A DNA stretch of 38,380 nucleotides from a virus: positions 1-38,380 of the IMG/VR virus record IMGVR_UViG_3300023115_000051. One strand, 5' to 3'. The notes below the pieces were generated by a model. The model was not told the DNA's origin and searched no databases. It saw only the letters and a list, made by a program, of their open reading frames with translations. Shown here piece by piece: positions 8,888 through 16,065 of this stretch. How positions within the stretch are numbered: position 1 is the stretch's first letter; the number at the start of each line of letters is the position of its first letter. Position numbers and translations under genes: made by a program.

Positions 8888-9262
8888 TTAGCTAATTTCT
8901 TCGTAACTTACGATAACTTCTAGGTCGTTAGCGGTTCCTGCCGTAACTGAAATAGACCGGTCTTCTTCAAGGTAAAGCGCTGTGTTTTTGTCGATAACAA
9001 TCAAAGACGCATCTGCTGGTACTGACACAGTAGACACAAGCGAATACGCTGTACCGCCAATGTCATCTTGAGAGTGGTAATCAACAGTTACGTCGCAGTT
9101 ATTTGTTCCGTCTACGTTGGAAACCTGAATCATGTTTATCTTAAACACTTTACCGCTAGATGCGGCATTACTAACAAGCTGTGTTGCACTTGTGGTAGAT
9201 AAAGCAACAGAAGCTGTTTTACCCGTTATTGTAGATACGTTTACGATATTTGGTGCCGCCAT
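8888..9262 (-). CDS. Beta-rich virion protein (fibre-associated or decoration type)
   Basis: 124 residues, almost entirely beta-strand in character (VNVSTITGKTASVALSTT, VFKINMIQVSNVDGTNNCDVTVDYHS, LVSTVSVPADASLIVID, YLEEDRSISVTAG). Similar small proteins sit next to tail fibre genes in marine myo- and podoviruses and are usually listed as virion structural proteins. A second protein of the same style is encoded at 17839-18186. It lies between the repeat fibre and the glycine-rich adhesins, so a fibre junction or cap role is likely, but not shown by sequence alone. Confidence 0.7.
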   Translation of the reverse strand: MAAPNIVNVSTITGKTASVALSTTSATQLVSNAASSGKVFKINMIQVSNVDGTNNCDVTVDYHSQDDIGGTAYSLVSTVSVPADASLIVIDKNTALYLEEDRSISVTAGTANDLEVIVSYEEIS

Positions 9263-9272
9263 AATTTAGCTC

Positions 9273-10514
9273 CTATCCAAAGACAATAGCCATAGCAATG
9301 GCTTTACCTGTTCCAGCTTTTGAATCTAGCTGGGTTTGAATGTTAGATGTTACCCCGTCAACATAATTTAACTCTGCTGTTGTAGCTGTAACCCCGTCTA
9401 AAATATTAAGTTCTGCCGCAGTAGAAGTAACACCGTTTAATTTAGAAATATCAATCGCCGCGCTAGCGCTAATGTCCGCATTAACAATCACGCCAGAGCC
9501 AATAGCCGCTACGCCTGTATCAGCAATCGTAATGTCACCTGATACTACGTTGTCGATCCACATAGACGTAGCAGTGTCGTAGAACAACAAAGCTCCGTCA
9601 GCCGGGGTTGTTACATTAGTATCTGTTAAACCGCTTAATGTAGTTGACCCGCCAACTTGAGAATCAACATACGCCTTAATAGATTGCTGACTTGCCAATG
9701 CCGTAGCAGAATCGCTAGTCATATCATCTTCATCTAAAAACGCTGTTACACCGTCTAAAACATTTAACTCGCTTGTTGTAGATGTAACTCCGTCTAAGAT
9801 ATTTAATTCTGCAGTTGTGGCCGTAACCCCATCTAGGATGTTTAATTCAGCCGCTGTAGACGTAATTGCTGTGCCGCCAAGGGTTAGAGCGCCTGATACT
9901 GAAAGGCTCGACAAAGTTCCTACAGACGTAATTTGAGTCTGTGCCGCATCAACCGACAAGGTATTTGTCGTAAGGGTTAAACCCGTTCCTGCTGTCAAAG
10001 CAGTCTTTGAGACATCAATAGCCGCACTAGCATTAACATCTGCATTAACGATCACGCCAGAGCCAATAGCGGCTACGCCTGTGTCGGCAATAGTTATATC
10101 ACCGGATACTACGTTATCAATCCACTTAGACGTAGTAGTGTCGTAGAACAACAAAGCTCCGTCAGCCGGAGTTGTTATATTAGTATCTGTAAGCTCTGCG
10201 AGTGTGTCAACTAAAGCAATCTGCGAATCAACATAAGCCTTTACAGATTGTTGTGTAGGTATAAGGGTTGCGCTGTTAGAAGACATATTATCTTCGTCAA
10301 CAAACGCTGTAACTGTAATTGTGCCGTCAGACAAATTATCAAACGTAGCTGTGCCAGTAAAAATAGGACCAGCTAGATCTGCTTTGGTTTCTACAGCGGT
10401 TTGTATTGCGTCAAATTCTGTGTCAAACTCTGAGCCACGGATAACCTTGTTAGTGTCACCCGTAGGCAGAGAATCCTTAACAGTAAAATTAGTAGACTTT
10501 ACGTAATTAGTCAT
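9273..10514 (-). CDS. Tail fibre with TAAELNILDGVT repeats
   Basis: 413 residues. The N-terminus (KSTNFTVKDSLPTGDTNKVIRGSEFDTEFDAI) is the usual start of marine phage fibre proteins. The body holds several TAAELNILDGVT-type repeats and two near-identical segments of about 60 residues beginning LTDTN(I/V)TTPADGALLFYD and ending SAAID(V/I)SK, evidence of internal duplication. It ends with a short KAGTGKAIAMAIVFG without the S74 chaperone domain often found on such fibres. It is the first gene after the post-capsid terminator, so its expression depends on read-through or a separate start. Likely side or tail fibre carrying the adhesin genes that follow. Confidence 0.85.
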   Translation of the reverse strand: MTNYVKSTNFTVKDSLPTGDTNKVIRGSEFDTEFDAIQTAVETKADLAGPIFTGTATFDNLSDGTITVTAFVDEDNMSSNSATLIPTQQSVKAYVDSQIALVDTLAELTDTNITTPADGALLFYDTTTSKWIDNVVSGDITIADTGVAAIGSGVIVNADVNASAAIDVSKTALTAGTGLTLTTNTLSVDAAQTQITSVGTLSSLSVSGALTLGGTAITSTAAELNILDGVTATTAELNILDGVTSTTSELNVLDGVTAFLDEDDMTSDSATALASQQSIKAYVDSQVGGSTTLSGLTDTNVTTPADGALLFYDTATSMWIDNVVSGDITIADTGVAAIGSGVIVNADISASAAIDISKLNGVTSTAAELNILDGVTATTAELNYVDGVTSNIQTQLDSKAGTGKAIAMAIVFG

Positions 10515-10564
10515 AAGGTTATCCTATTAAACTTTTAGTTAAACACCCTGTCATCAAGACGTTT

Positions 10565-10591
10565 AAATAAAAGGGGGCCATTGCGACCCCC
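10565..10591 (-). terminator. Rho-independent terminator after capsid gene
   Basis: On the minus strand, seven-base arms GGGGGTC and GGCCCCC surround the loop GCAAT and are followed by TTTTATTT. It lies 13-39 bases past the major capsid stop, in the same place as the T7 terminator behind gene 10. It would lower expression of fibre and tail genes relative to capsid. Confidence 0.9.
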
Positions 10592-10603
10592 AGAGAGAGT
10601 AGC

Positions 10604-11596
10604 TTACTCGTCGCAAACAGCGAGGATGAATCCTGCTTCGGGACGGTAAGTTTCAACACCGTACAGCGTGTCAGACGTAAACAGCGTAGACAGGTATTCC
10701 TGCTTGTACTGTGTCTGAGAACGTACAGCCAGTTGCTCTGCCATTACCAAAGCATCCTTGTGGAAGAACAAGCAACCACGAGTATCAGCGGTAGAAGCAG
10801 TGTTCTGAGCGGCAACTTCGACAACCGGAGCGTTGCTAGACACGTAAATGTCTACACCGTACAGATTACCAATCAGACCTGACTCAACGCCACGGCCTCC
10901 AACAAAGTCAGAAGACACGTAACGATCAATACCCATGATTGACTTACGAACAGCAGGAGGAATTACGAGAACTCGTCCGTCCATAGGTACGTCAGCATCG
11001 TCCATCAGCTTGATAGCCTCACGGAAGCCAAGGTCAGTGAAGTTGTCACCAGAGGTTACAGTGTCAACAGCGTAAGCCGCAAGGCCAGAAGAGGCATTGA
11101 AGTAGTAGCTGTTGCTGTTTACCCAGTTAGCGCCCGTGTTGGCAGGAGAAGCAGTACGAGTACCGTCACCAAAGCCAGTAGCGGCGTTAATCAGGTCAGT
11201 GTCAACTTGCAGAGCCAGTTGGTAGCCAGCGTCTTCAGTGTAGAACTGTCGCAGAGAAGACAGAGCCTGTACTTCTACGATGTCCTCAATCAGACGAGAG
11301 TACTCAAAGTGACGGTCAACAGTGACAGTCAACTCTGACTCAAGGTTAGCCTGAATAGTTACCGCAACAGCTTCTGCCTTAGCGTTAGCTGATCCACGGA
11401 TGGGCTTAGGAATGTGAATAACGTCACCCTTCTTGCCAGTCATCGACAGACGCTTGACAAGGGGAGCCATCTTCAGGTTCTTTTGGTAAGCGGCGATGAT
11501 TTCATCGGACCAGATTTCGGGGATAAAAGTACCCGCCGCAGTTTTGTCTACTACAGCATTAGCTGTAAAATATGCACCAGAGGTTTCACCAGCCAT
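10604..11596 (-). CDS. Major capsid protein
   Basis: 330 residues, about the size of podovirus capsid proteins with the HK97 fold. Features seen: FIPEIWSDEIIAAYQKNLKMAPLVKRLSM near the N-terminus (about 22-50), a KGDVIHIPKPIRGSANAKAE strand-loop, VDRHFEYSRLIEDIVEVQAL, a long central helix (LRQFYTEDAGYQLALQVDTDL), VPMDGRVLVIPPAVRKSIMG, and a C-terminal GVETYRPEAGFILAVCDE. It follows the scaffold gene and precedes a strong terminator, as expected for the most abundant late protein. The start has a good ribosome site (AAGGAG, 7 bases upstream). Assignment is secure. Confidence 0.93.
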   Translation of the reverse strand: MAGETSGAYFTANAVVDKTAAGTFIPEIWSDEIIAAYQKNLKMAPLVKRLSMTGKKGDVIHIPKPIRGSANAKAEAVAVTIQANLESELTVTVDRHFEYSRLIEDIVEVQALSSLRQFYTEDAGYQLALQVDTDLINAATGFGDGTRTASPANTGANWVNSNSYYFNASSGLAAYAVDTVTSGDNFTDLGFREAIKLMDDADVPMDGRVLVIPPAVRKSIMGIDRYVSSDFVGGRGVESGLIGNLYGVDIYVSSNAPVVEVAAQNTASTADTRGCLFFHKDALVMAEQLAVRSQTQYKQEYLSTLFTSDTLYGVETYRPEAGFILAVCDE

Positions 11597-11619
11597 TTTA
11601 ATTCTCCTTAAATGTTAGG

Positions 11620-12414
11620 CTAGCGTACACGACCCTCTGCGTATGCTTTCAGTAATTCGTCTGAAAGACTTTGGTAACGCTCTGGGTCTGTTCGCATAAG
11701 TTTAATAATGTCAGCACGACGATAAACTTTCTTGCGTGATCCCTCCGCTGTTCCACGAGCGTTGCCTGTACTGGCTGACTTCAGGGTGTTCTTACGTGCC
11801 TGTTTTTCAACGTTGGCGGTCTGCTGTGCTACTGATGCCCTCTCTTTCCAGAGATTAAACAGTTCGTCAGCCGCATCGTAATCGTACCCTTGGTCTGCCT
11901 GAACAAACAACTGTGTTCGGACTTTTGACCCCTTGATCCAATCAGCAAACTTAGGATCTTGCAGTATACTCTCCATATCAGGGTGCTTGGATTTCAACTG
12001 TGAAAGAGTAGCCTGTTGTTTAGCCTGTTGTGTGTAAGCCTGTGCTTCTTTGATCTTAGGGTGGTTGTCTATAGCTCTGTTAACAGCGTTTTGTGGATCT
12101 ACAAAGAAATCTACGTCATCGTCTTCTTGTTGCTGTTGTTGAGGTGCTTGTTGGTTTGAGAGTTGTGTCTGAATGTAGTTGTCAACGACTTTCCGAAGTT
12201 CACCCACTTCCGTACTCTGTTTGCCTGAAAACTTCTCAAGCTCTTGGTGCATCTGTACAAGATCTTCGACAGACTTACCACGGTACTTTTCCGGTATTTC
12301 TGGTTCTTGAGGTTGTTCCTCTTCAGGAGTCTCAATAGAATTTGTGGCTAGTTCTTCAGTTGTTTCCGTTGGTTCCTCTTCAGGACGCTCATCAAGTAAT
12401 TGTGCTCGTGACAT
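11620..12414 (-). CDS. Capsid scaffolding protein
   Basis: 264 residues. Very acidic, Pro/Glu/Thr-rich N-terminus (about 1-55), a helical stretch with KYRGKSVEDLVQMHQELEKF, a Gln-rich coiled part (QTQLSNQQAPQQQQQ), and a basic C-terminus (SRKKVYRRADIIKLMRTDPERYQ) expected to bind the coat protein. This composition and its place immediately before the capsid gene are typical of podovirus scaffolds (T7 gp9-like in role). It would guide procapsid assembly and leave before or during packaging. Confidence 0.88.
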   Translation of the reverse strand: MSRAQLLDERPEEEPTETTEELATNSIETPEEEQPQEPEIPEKYRGKSVEDLVQMHQELEKFSGKQSTEVGELRKVVDNYIQTQLSNQQAPQQQQQEDDDVDFFVDPQNAVNRAIDNHPKIKEAQAYTQQAKQQATLSQLKSKHPDMESILQDPKFADWIKGSKVRTQLFVQADQGYDYDAADELFNLWKERASVAQQTANVEKQARKNTLKSASTGNARGTAEGSRKKVYRRADIIKLMRTDPERYQSLSDELLKAYAEGRVR

Positions 12415-12480
12415 AATGTAAACTTACCCCGCCTATTATTATTAAGGTTATGGAGGATTAAAATGGGAAGTGACCTAAAA

Positions 12481-12702
12481 CTAGGATTCCCGACTAGATC
12501 GCCCAGCTTGCTCGTGTTCACGTACCCACTTCATGTGTCTACCGGGAAAGTCCCCAGAAGCACCGTCGAGGATGTGTTGAGTAGCTGATACGATTTTTGT
12601 AGCGTTGGCTCCACATCCGCACCTACTGGACGTAGTACCGCTCTCTACAAATTCTTCAAAGGTATGTCCGTTTGTACAGCGAAAATCAAATACTTTAATC
12701 AT
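12481..12702 (-). CDS. Zinc-ribbon protein, FmdB-like
   Basis: 73 residues from ATG at 12702 (MIKVFDFRCTNGHTFEEFVE). The longer frame from 12744 is rejected because this ATG overlaps the TAA of the preceding gene (ATGATTAA), a typical coupling. It has a Cys/His pattern RCTNGH...SSRCGCGANATKI, resembling the small zinc ribbons of the FmdB family, and an Arg-rich tail (FPGRHMKWVREHEQAGR). Seen often just before scaffold or capsid genes in marine podoviruses. Function unknown; zinc binding is inferred from the cysteines. Confidence 0.75.
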   Translation of the reverse strand: MIKVFDFRCTNGHTFEEFVESGTTSSRCGCGANATKIVSATQHILDGASGDFPGRHMKWVREHEQAGRSSRES

Positions 12703-12931
12703 CGCTAGTAAACTCTTCGTAGTTGTTATTTGTAGCAGCTTCAAAGTTAATTAGATAAGCTAGTACGTTTAGTTGTCCTTTACGTACGTACAAATCGTTA
12801 CTATCTTTGGTTGCTTCTACACTGTTAATTACGAGAGCATTTTGTTTTAGTTCTTCGATTAACTGCTTCCAACCGGGGTTGTTAAACAGGTCAAAGTAAC
12901 ATTCGTAGTACTTTTGTGTATCTTGATCCAT
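12695..12931 (-). CDS. Conserved small phage protein
   Basis: 78 residues, acidic and helical (MDQDTQKYYECYFDLFNNPGWKQLIEELKQN, then YVRKGQLNVLAYLINFEAA). Proteins of this pattern occur upstream of the scaffold-capsid pair in marine podoviruses; I know no assigned function. It is the first gene behind the strong late promoter at 12968-12996, about 30 bases after the expected transcript start. It overlaps the zinc-ribbon gene by 8 bases. Confidence 0.75.
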   Translation of the reverse strand: MDQDTQKYYECYFDLFNNPGWKQLIEELKQNALVINSVEATKDSNDLYVRKGQLNVLAYLINFEAATNNNYEEFTSDD

Positions 12932-12967
12932 AAGAGGTCTCTTAGATTATCTCTCTATTTACTATAT

Positions 12968-12996
12968 ATTATACCATAAAAAAACTGAAATGTCAA
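12968..12996 (-). promoter_or_regulatory. Strong sigma-70 late promoter, extended -10
   Basis: Minus strand: perfect -35 TTGACA (12996-12991), 17-base spacer ending TGG, perfect -10 TATAAT (12973-12968), preceded by an A-rich stretch. It faces the capsid cluster. The segment AAAAAAGACTTGACATTT is shared with the promoter at 19126-19154. Confidence 0.9.
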
Positions 12997-13076
12997 GTCT
13001 TTTTTCTGGTGGTATTTTTACGTCTTTTGCCTGATGCTGTTACTGCGTGTTTAATCCTGGCTGGTCCTCTAGGCAT
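12993..13076 (-). CDS. Tiny basic protein, 27 residues
   Basis: MPRGPARIKHAVTASGKRRK followed by NTTRKKT; strongly basic. ATG at 13076, with an AAAGGG ribosome-like site in the end of the preceding mini-ORF. Its stop codon falls inside the -35 region of the late promoter. It belongs to a run of short Lys/Arg-rich reading frames (13572 down to 12993), all in the same direction and closely packed, which supports it being real. Possibly a nucleic-acid-binding or capsid-interior peptide; function unknown. Confidence 0.5.
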   Translation of the reverse strand: MPRGPARIKHAVTASGKRRKNTTRKKT

Positions 13077-13078
13077 TG

Positions 13079-13120
13079 TTATTTACCCTTTGGCTTTTTC
13101 TTTTTGCCTTTGTTATACAT
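13079..13120 (-). CDS. Possible 13-residue Lys-rich peptide
   Basis: MYNKGKKKKPKGK, start ATG at 13120 with a good AAGGAG site 7 bases upstream, overlapping the stop of the preceding 56-residue gene. It ends 2 bases before the 27-residue gene begins. Too short to judge by composition; the ribosome site and tight packing are the only support. Confidence 0.3.
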   Translation of the reverse strand: MYNKGKKKKPKGK

Positions 13121-13283
13121 TTGCTTTCTCCTTTGCTTTTTTGGACAAATCCTTGTAGTGGTACAGCTTTACAGAGGTTTTGCTGTGGGTTTTACCTGTG
13201 TGAAGTGAACCATCAGGCATCTTGTGCGTGTTCCCTGACCACAAAGTTCCGTCACGCTTGTAGTGTTTCATGTTTTTAGCCAT
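13113..13283 (-). CDS. Small conserved basic phage protein, 56 residues
   Basis: MAKNMKHYKRDGTLWSGNTH, then KMPDGSLHTGKTHSKTSVKL and a basic helical end. Start ATG at 13283, one base after the stop of the 95-residue gene. Proteins with this HYKRDGTLW...HKMPDG...HTGKTH pattern are familiar from marine phage genomes next to portal and capsid genes. No function is known to me; the basic charge suggests DNA or RNA contact, or packaging with the genome. Confidence 0.7.
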   Translation of the reverse strand: MAKNMKHYKRDGTLWSGNTHKMPDGSLHTGKTHSKTSVKLYHYKDLSKKAKEKANV

Positions 13284-13284
13284 G

Positions 13285-13572
13285 TTACCATTTAACCTTG
13301 TTTGCCCAATAAGCCGCAGAGCATTTGCCTTTGGCTATGTTTTTAGCGTGACGAGCCTTAAAGGACTTACGCCTCGCCTTTTCCTTAGCAGTCTTAGGAC
13401 TCTTTCCAGCACCGCTGACTCCTTGTTGTCCGAATCGAATAGTCTTAACTTTACCGTCTTCACATTTAGCCACAACTACGTGTGACTTCGTTGGGTGATT
13501 AGGCGTCCGCTTTGGCTTGTTGTACCCGCTTACCCCTGCTCGTGCTAGTCTTGGATCCTTTTCCTTGCTCAT
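13285..13572 (-). CDS. Conserved small basic phage protein, 95 residues
   Basis: Starts MSKEKDPRLARAGVSGYNKP, then KRTPNHPTKSHVVVAKCEDG, VKTIRFGQQGVSGAG, and a very basic C-terminal part (KTAKEKARRKSFKARHAKNI) ending SAAYWANKVKW. This family is common in cyanophage and other marine phage genomes; its function is not established as far as I know. It overlaps the portal stop (ATGA-type) and, in another frame, the coiled-coil gene at 13499-13693. The pI must be very high, so nucleic acid binding is plausible. Confidence 0.8.
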   Translation of the reverse strand: MSKEKDPRLARAGVSGYNKPKRTPNHPTKSHVVVAKCEDGKVKTIRFGQQGVSGAGKSPKTAKEKARRKSFKARHAKNIAKGKCSAAYWANKVKW

Positions 13573-13693
13573 TGATTAGCGCCTCCAGTTGGTCCACCTT
13601 GGCTTGCAGGACTTCCAATTTGTCGAACTGATCTTTGAACGCTTGGTTGATTTGGTCTAGGAACTTGGTCATTTCTACTTGTGTCATTAGCAT
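13499..13693 (-). CDS. Overlapping small coiled-coil protein
   Basis: 64 residues: MLMTQVEMTKFLDQINQAFK followed by DQFDKLEVLQAKVDQLEALI, a clear heptad pattern, then a basic tail (SRGKRVQQAKADA). It overlaps the portal C-terminus by 125 bases and the start of the 95-residue gene by 74 bases in a different frame. A GAGGG site lies 11 bases before the ATG at 13693; ATG at 13687 is an alternative. The regular amphipathic helix is not expected by chance, and similar short coiled coils follow portal genes in related phages. The overlapped portal tail is low-complexity (Pro, Gln, Ser, Gly), which would tolerate the double coding. Confidence 0.65.
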   Translation of the reverse strand: MLMTQVEMTKFLDQINQAFKDQFDKLEVLQAKVDQLEALINEQGKGSKTSTSRGKRVQQAKADA

Positions 13694-15596
13694 TGGTACG
13701 TTTACCCTCTATTTGTCGTTCTTTGAGAAGTCGGTCAGCTACTTGTATACGTCGCTCAAACTCTTTGTCTTCTTGATCTCCTTCTTTAAGATTTCTAGTA
13801 ATTGCGTTAATCTTGTCAATTTCTAGTTCTTCAGGAGCAAGTTGAGTTTCCATAGCGTACTTAGCCGCTCTAGCTTGCGACTCGGCAGCTTGTGCAGCCA
13901 AAGCAGCAGTTTGACTTTGCTGGAACTCAAGCTGTGCTTGTTGTGCCATCATAGCCATTTGTTGCGCTTGTGGGTTAGGCTGTGCTGCTTGTTGCATTGT
14001 AGCAATTAACTGTTCACGGTTGCTGAGATTCATGTTGTCAATAATACTTTGAATCAAAACACTGTACAAAGGACTGTCTTGTTGCATAGTCTGCAACAGT
14101 TGCACAAGTTGAGTAACCTCGTATTCACGAGCAATGATACCCAGAGTACTCGTAGCGTTGAACTTATAGTCAGCTACTGGGTAGTTTTCAGGGTCAAACT
14201 GCATGTATCTGTGTGCAGCTTTGGTTACAAAAGGAAGTAAAAAAGACTGTTGGAAGTTTATAAGAGTACGCTTATGACGCTTAATAATAGCACCAAGAGA
14301 CATACTAATACCAGCAGCGGTTGCTTCGCCATTGACTTGTCCCGCAATGCCAGCGGAATCCACGGCTCCAGTTGCTTGTTGCACCATTTGTTGAAGGCTA
14401 GCGGCTTGTGCAAAAGTGATTTGCCCCACTTGCCCAAAGTTGAAAGGTTGAAGTACTTCACGGGGATCTCCATTAGTAAGTATCATCTTGCCGGGGCGAA
14501 CTTCTGGTTTAGCGCCTCTAGGCAACCTAGTCGCATCAATCGCCAGCATCGGATGAATAGTAAGTGACAGTGCGTCAATGCGCGCGCGTAGTTCTGTATC
14601 TAGCGCCTTCTGGCTGTTGTAGCCTTTTTCGCATACTCCTCTGCCCCAGAAACGTCCGGGTACTATGTCCCAAGGAAACGCTACTACAGGTCTATCGTTC
14701 ATCATGTACGGGTTAGCTTCAGCTTTAAGCAGTGTACCGCCGTTAGCAATAACTACAATAGCTTCTACGTACATTGAAGTGTCTTCTACATCTACTCCTT
14801 CAGCCTCTAGCAACTCGCGTGGAACAAGACCGTAGTACTTTGTAAGACGTACTTTGTCGTCGTTGTAAATCGTAAGGTCTTGGTCAGGCTCTAGGTCGCT
14901 GTCGGGCGCAGCAGACTCGATGTAAGCGTCCCTGTAGATGTTTTGTTCTTGCAGTAGTTCTACACTGTGCTTGGACACAAACTCGTCTACAGCAACACCC
15001 ATAGCTTCCTCGATAGACGTAGCTACAGGGTCAATAAGAAAGTTTTGTGGTAACACTGGCTTAAGTTTAACTACAACTCTGTCGGTTACGTTTACGCCTA
15101 CCGCTTGTAGTTGTCCGTCCATAATTGGTTCAGTTGCAGGAGCCATCTCTTTTATTTCTTCGATAACAACTTCACCAATGCCCGTGCCAAAAACAGCAGC
15201 GTTAATCAAGCATTCTGCAACTGCTTTTCGCACTTTGCAAGATTCAAAGTCTTCTGTTAACTTGTTTCGGAGGTACGCAACATCTTGACTGTCTTGATCA
15301 CCAAAGTTATCTTTAATGTCAAACCATTTACCTCTACCGAACGTGGCTTCCTCTAACTCCGCTACGTTAGACTCTACAGCCTGCTGAAGCGCAGGAGAGA
15401 TAATTCTAGAACGTTCTGACGCTCTTTCGGAGTCAGCAGGATCCCATTGACCTCGCCATAGCCTATAGTATTCTTCGAACCGTTGTTCGTAGTTTGATTC
15501 ATAGTGATCTCTCCAGTTTTCACACTTGGTCATCACCCACTTTTCCAGAGACTCCTCAATCATCAAGGGGTCTGGGCTGTAAATTTCTTCTGCCAT
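13569..15596 (-). CDS. Portal protein
   Basis: 675 residues from ATG at 15596, chosen because AGGAG lies 7 bases before it; the longer ATG at 15620 has no ribosome site. Features: ESNYEQRFEEYYRLWRGQWD near residues 33-52, SERSRIISPALQQAVESNVAELEEATFG, NAAVFGTGIGEVVIEE (the usual wing segment), VLPQNFLIDPVA, PVVAFPWDIVPGRFWGRGVCE, and a Gln/Ala-rich C-terminal helix region. These are hallmarks of large podovirus portals, the dodecameric ring through which DNA enters and leaves. It sits downstream of the large terminase and upstream of scaffold and capsid. Confidence 0.92.
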   Translation of the reverse strand: MAEEIYSPDPLMIEESLEKWVMTKCENWRDHYESNYEQRFEEYYRLWRGQWDPADSERASERSRIISPALQQAVESNVAELEEATFGRGKWFDIKDNFGDQDSQDVAYLRNKLTEDFESCKVRKAVAECLINAAVFGTGIGEVVIEEIKEMAPATEPIMDGQLQAVGVNVTDRVVVKLKPVLPQNFLIDPVATSIEEAMGVAVDEFVSKHSVELLQEQNIYRDAYIESAAPDSDLEPDQDLTIYNDDKVRLTKYYGLVPRELLEAEGVDVEDTSMYVEAIVVIANGGTLLKAEANPYMMNDRPVVAFPWDIVPGRFWGRGVCEKGYNSQKALDTELRARIDALSLTIHPMLAIDATRLPRGAKPEVRPGKMILTNGDPREVLQPFNFGQVGQITFAQAASLQQMVQQATGAVDSAGIAGQVNGEATAAGISMSLGAIIKRHKRTLINFQQSFLLPFVTKAAHRYMQFDPENYPVADYKFNATSTLGIIAREYEVTQLVQLLQTMQQDSPLYSVLIQSIIDNMNLSNREQLIATMQQAAQPNPQAQQMAMMAQQAQLEFQQSQTAALAAQAAESQARAAKYAMETQLAPEELEIDKINAITRNLKEGDQEDKEFERRIQVADRLLKERQIEGKRTNANDTSRNDQVPRPNQPSVQRSVRQIGSPASQGGPTGGANQ

Positions 15597-15606
15597 TTTA
15601 GGCTCC

Positions 15607-15699
15607 TTAAAGTACGGCAACAGTGTACCCTAGTGTAAAAAACACTACAGCACTGATTGCGTATATTCCGTAGGTATTGAGCGGTCTGAAAACTTTCAT
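15607..15699 (-). CDS. Tiny membrane protein, 30 residues
   Basis: MKVFRPLNTYGIYAIS, then AVVFFTLGYTVAVL: one membrane segment with a short basic start. Start ATG at 15699. Its TAA stop overlaps the ribosome site of the portal gene (TAAGGAG), as in tightly packed phage operons. It occupies the whole gap between the AT-rich gene and portal. A ribosome site is weak (AAGGA 12 bases away). Function unknown. Confidence 0.5.
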   Translation of the reverse strand: MKVFRPLNTYGIYAISAVVFFTLGYTVAVL

Positions 15700-15721
15700 T
15701 ATCTGGAAGTATCCTTAATTA

Positions 15722-16063
15722 TTAATCGTTCCATACAGGCGATGTTTTGCCAATATCATCACCTAAATAATTGGGAGTTTCTTTGCTTGTCCAATCAGCT
15801 TTTGAACGACTATAAGCCCCAATATTAAAATCAGAACTTTTTTCAGAAGGAGTTGGTTTTTTTGTAAGCATTTTTTTGTTGTTAATGGTGCTTCCAGATC
15901 GTTGTCTTTGTGTTTCTTTTTTTAATGCGCTTTGAGCCGCAACTTCTTTTTCTGAAGCAACACGATTTCTTGCTGATTTTTTTCTGTATTCTTCTATAGT
16001 TTTTTTATCTTGTTGTTCTCTAGCTTTTCTTGCGTTTTCTCTGATTTTTTTTCGATCTGTCAT
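15722..16063 (-). CDS. Unrecognised basic, AT-rich protein
   Basis: 113 residues from ATG at 16063 (MTDRKKIRENARKAREQQDK); a TTG six bases earlier is possible. Highly charged, likely helical and disordered (KKTIEEYRKKSARNRVASEK, TINNKKMLTKKPTPSEK), ending with GAYSRSKADW and GDDIGKTSPVWND. Codon use is clearly more AT-rich than in the terminase and portal genes on either side, suggesting a late arrival. I recognise no domain. It overlaps no neighbour and starts just after the terminase stop. Confidence 0.65.
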   Translation of the reverse strand: MTDRKKIRENARKAREQQDKKTIEEYRKKSARNRVASEKEVAAQSALKKETQRQRSGSTINNKKMLTKKPTPSEKSSDFNIGAYSRSKADWTSKETPNYLGDDIGKTSPVWND

Positions 16064-16065
16064 AA

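Noticed and set aside
12702-12744. Longer start for the zinc-ribbon protein
   Set aside because: ATG 12702 overlaps the preceding stop and begins the conserved MIKVFDFRC; the upstream extension is the out-of-frame end of the previous gene.
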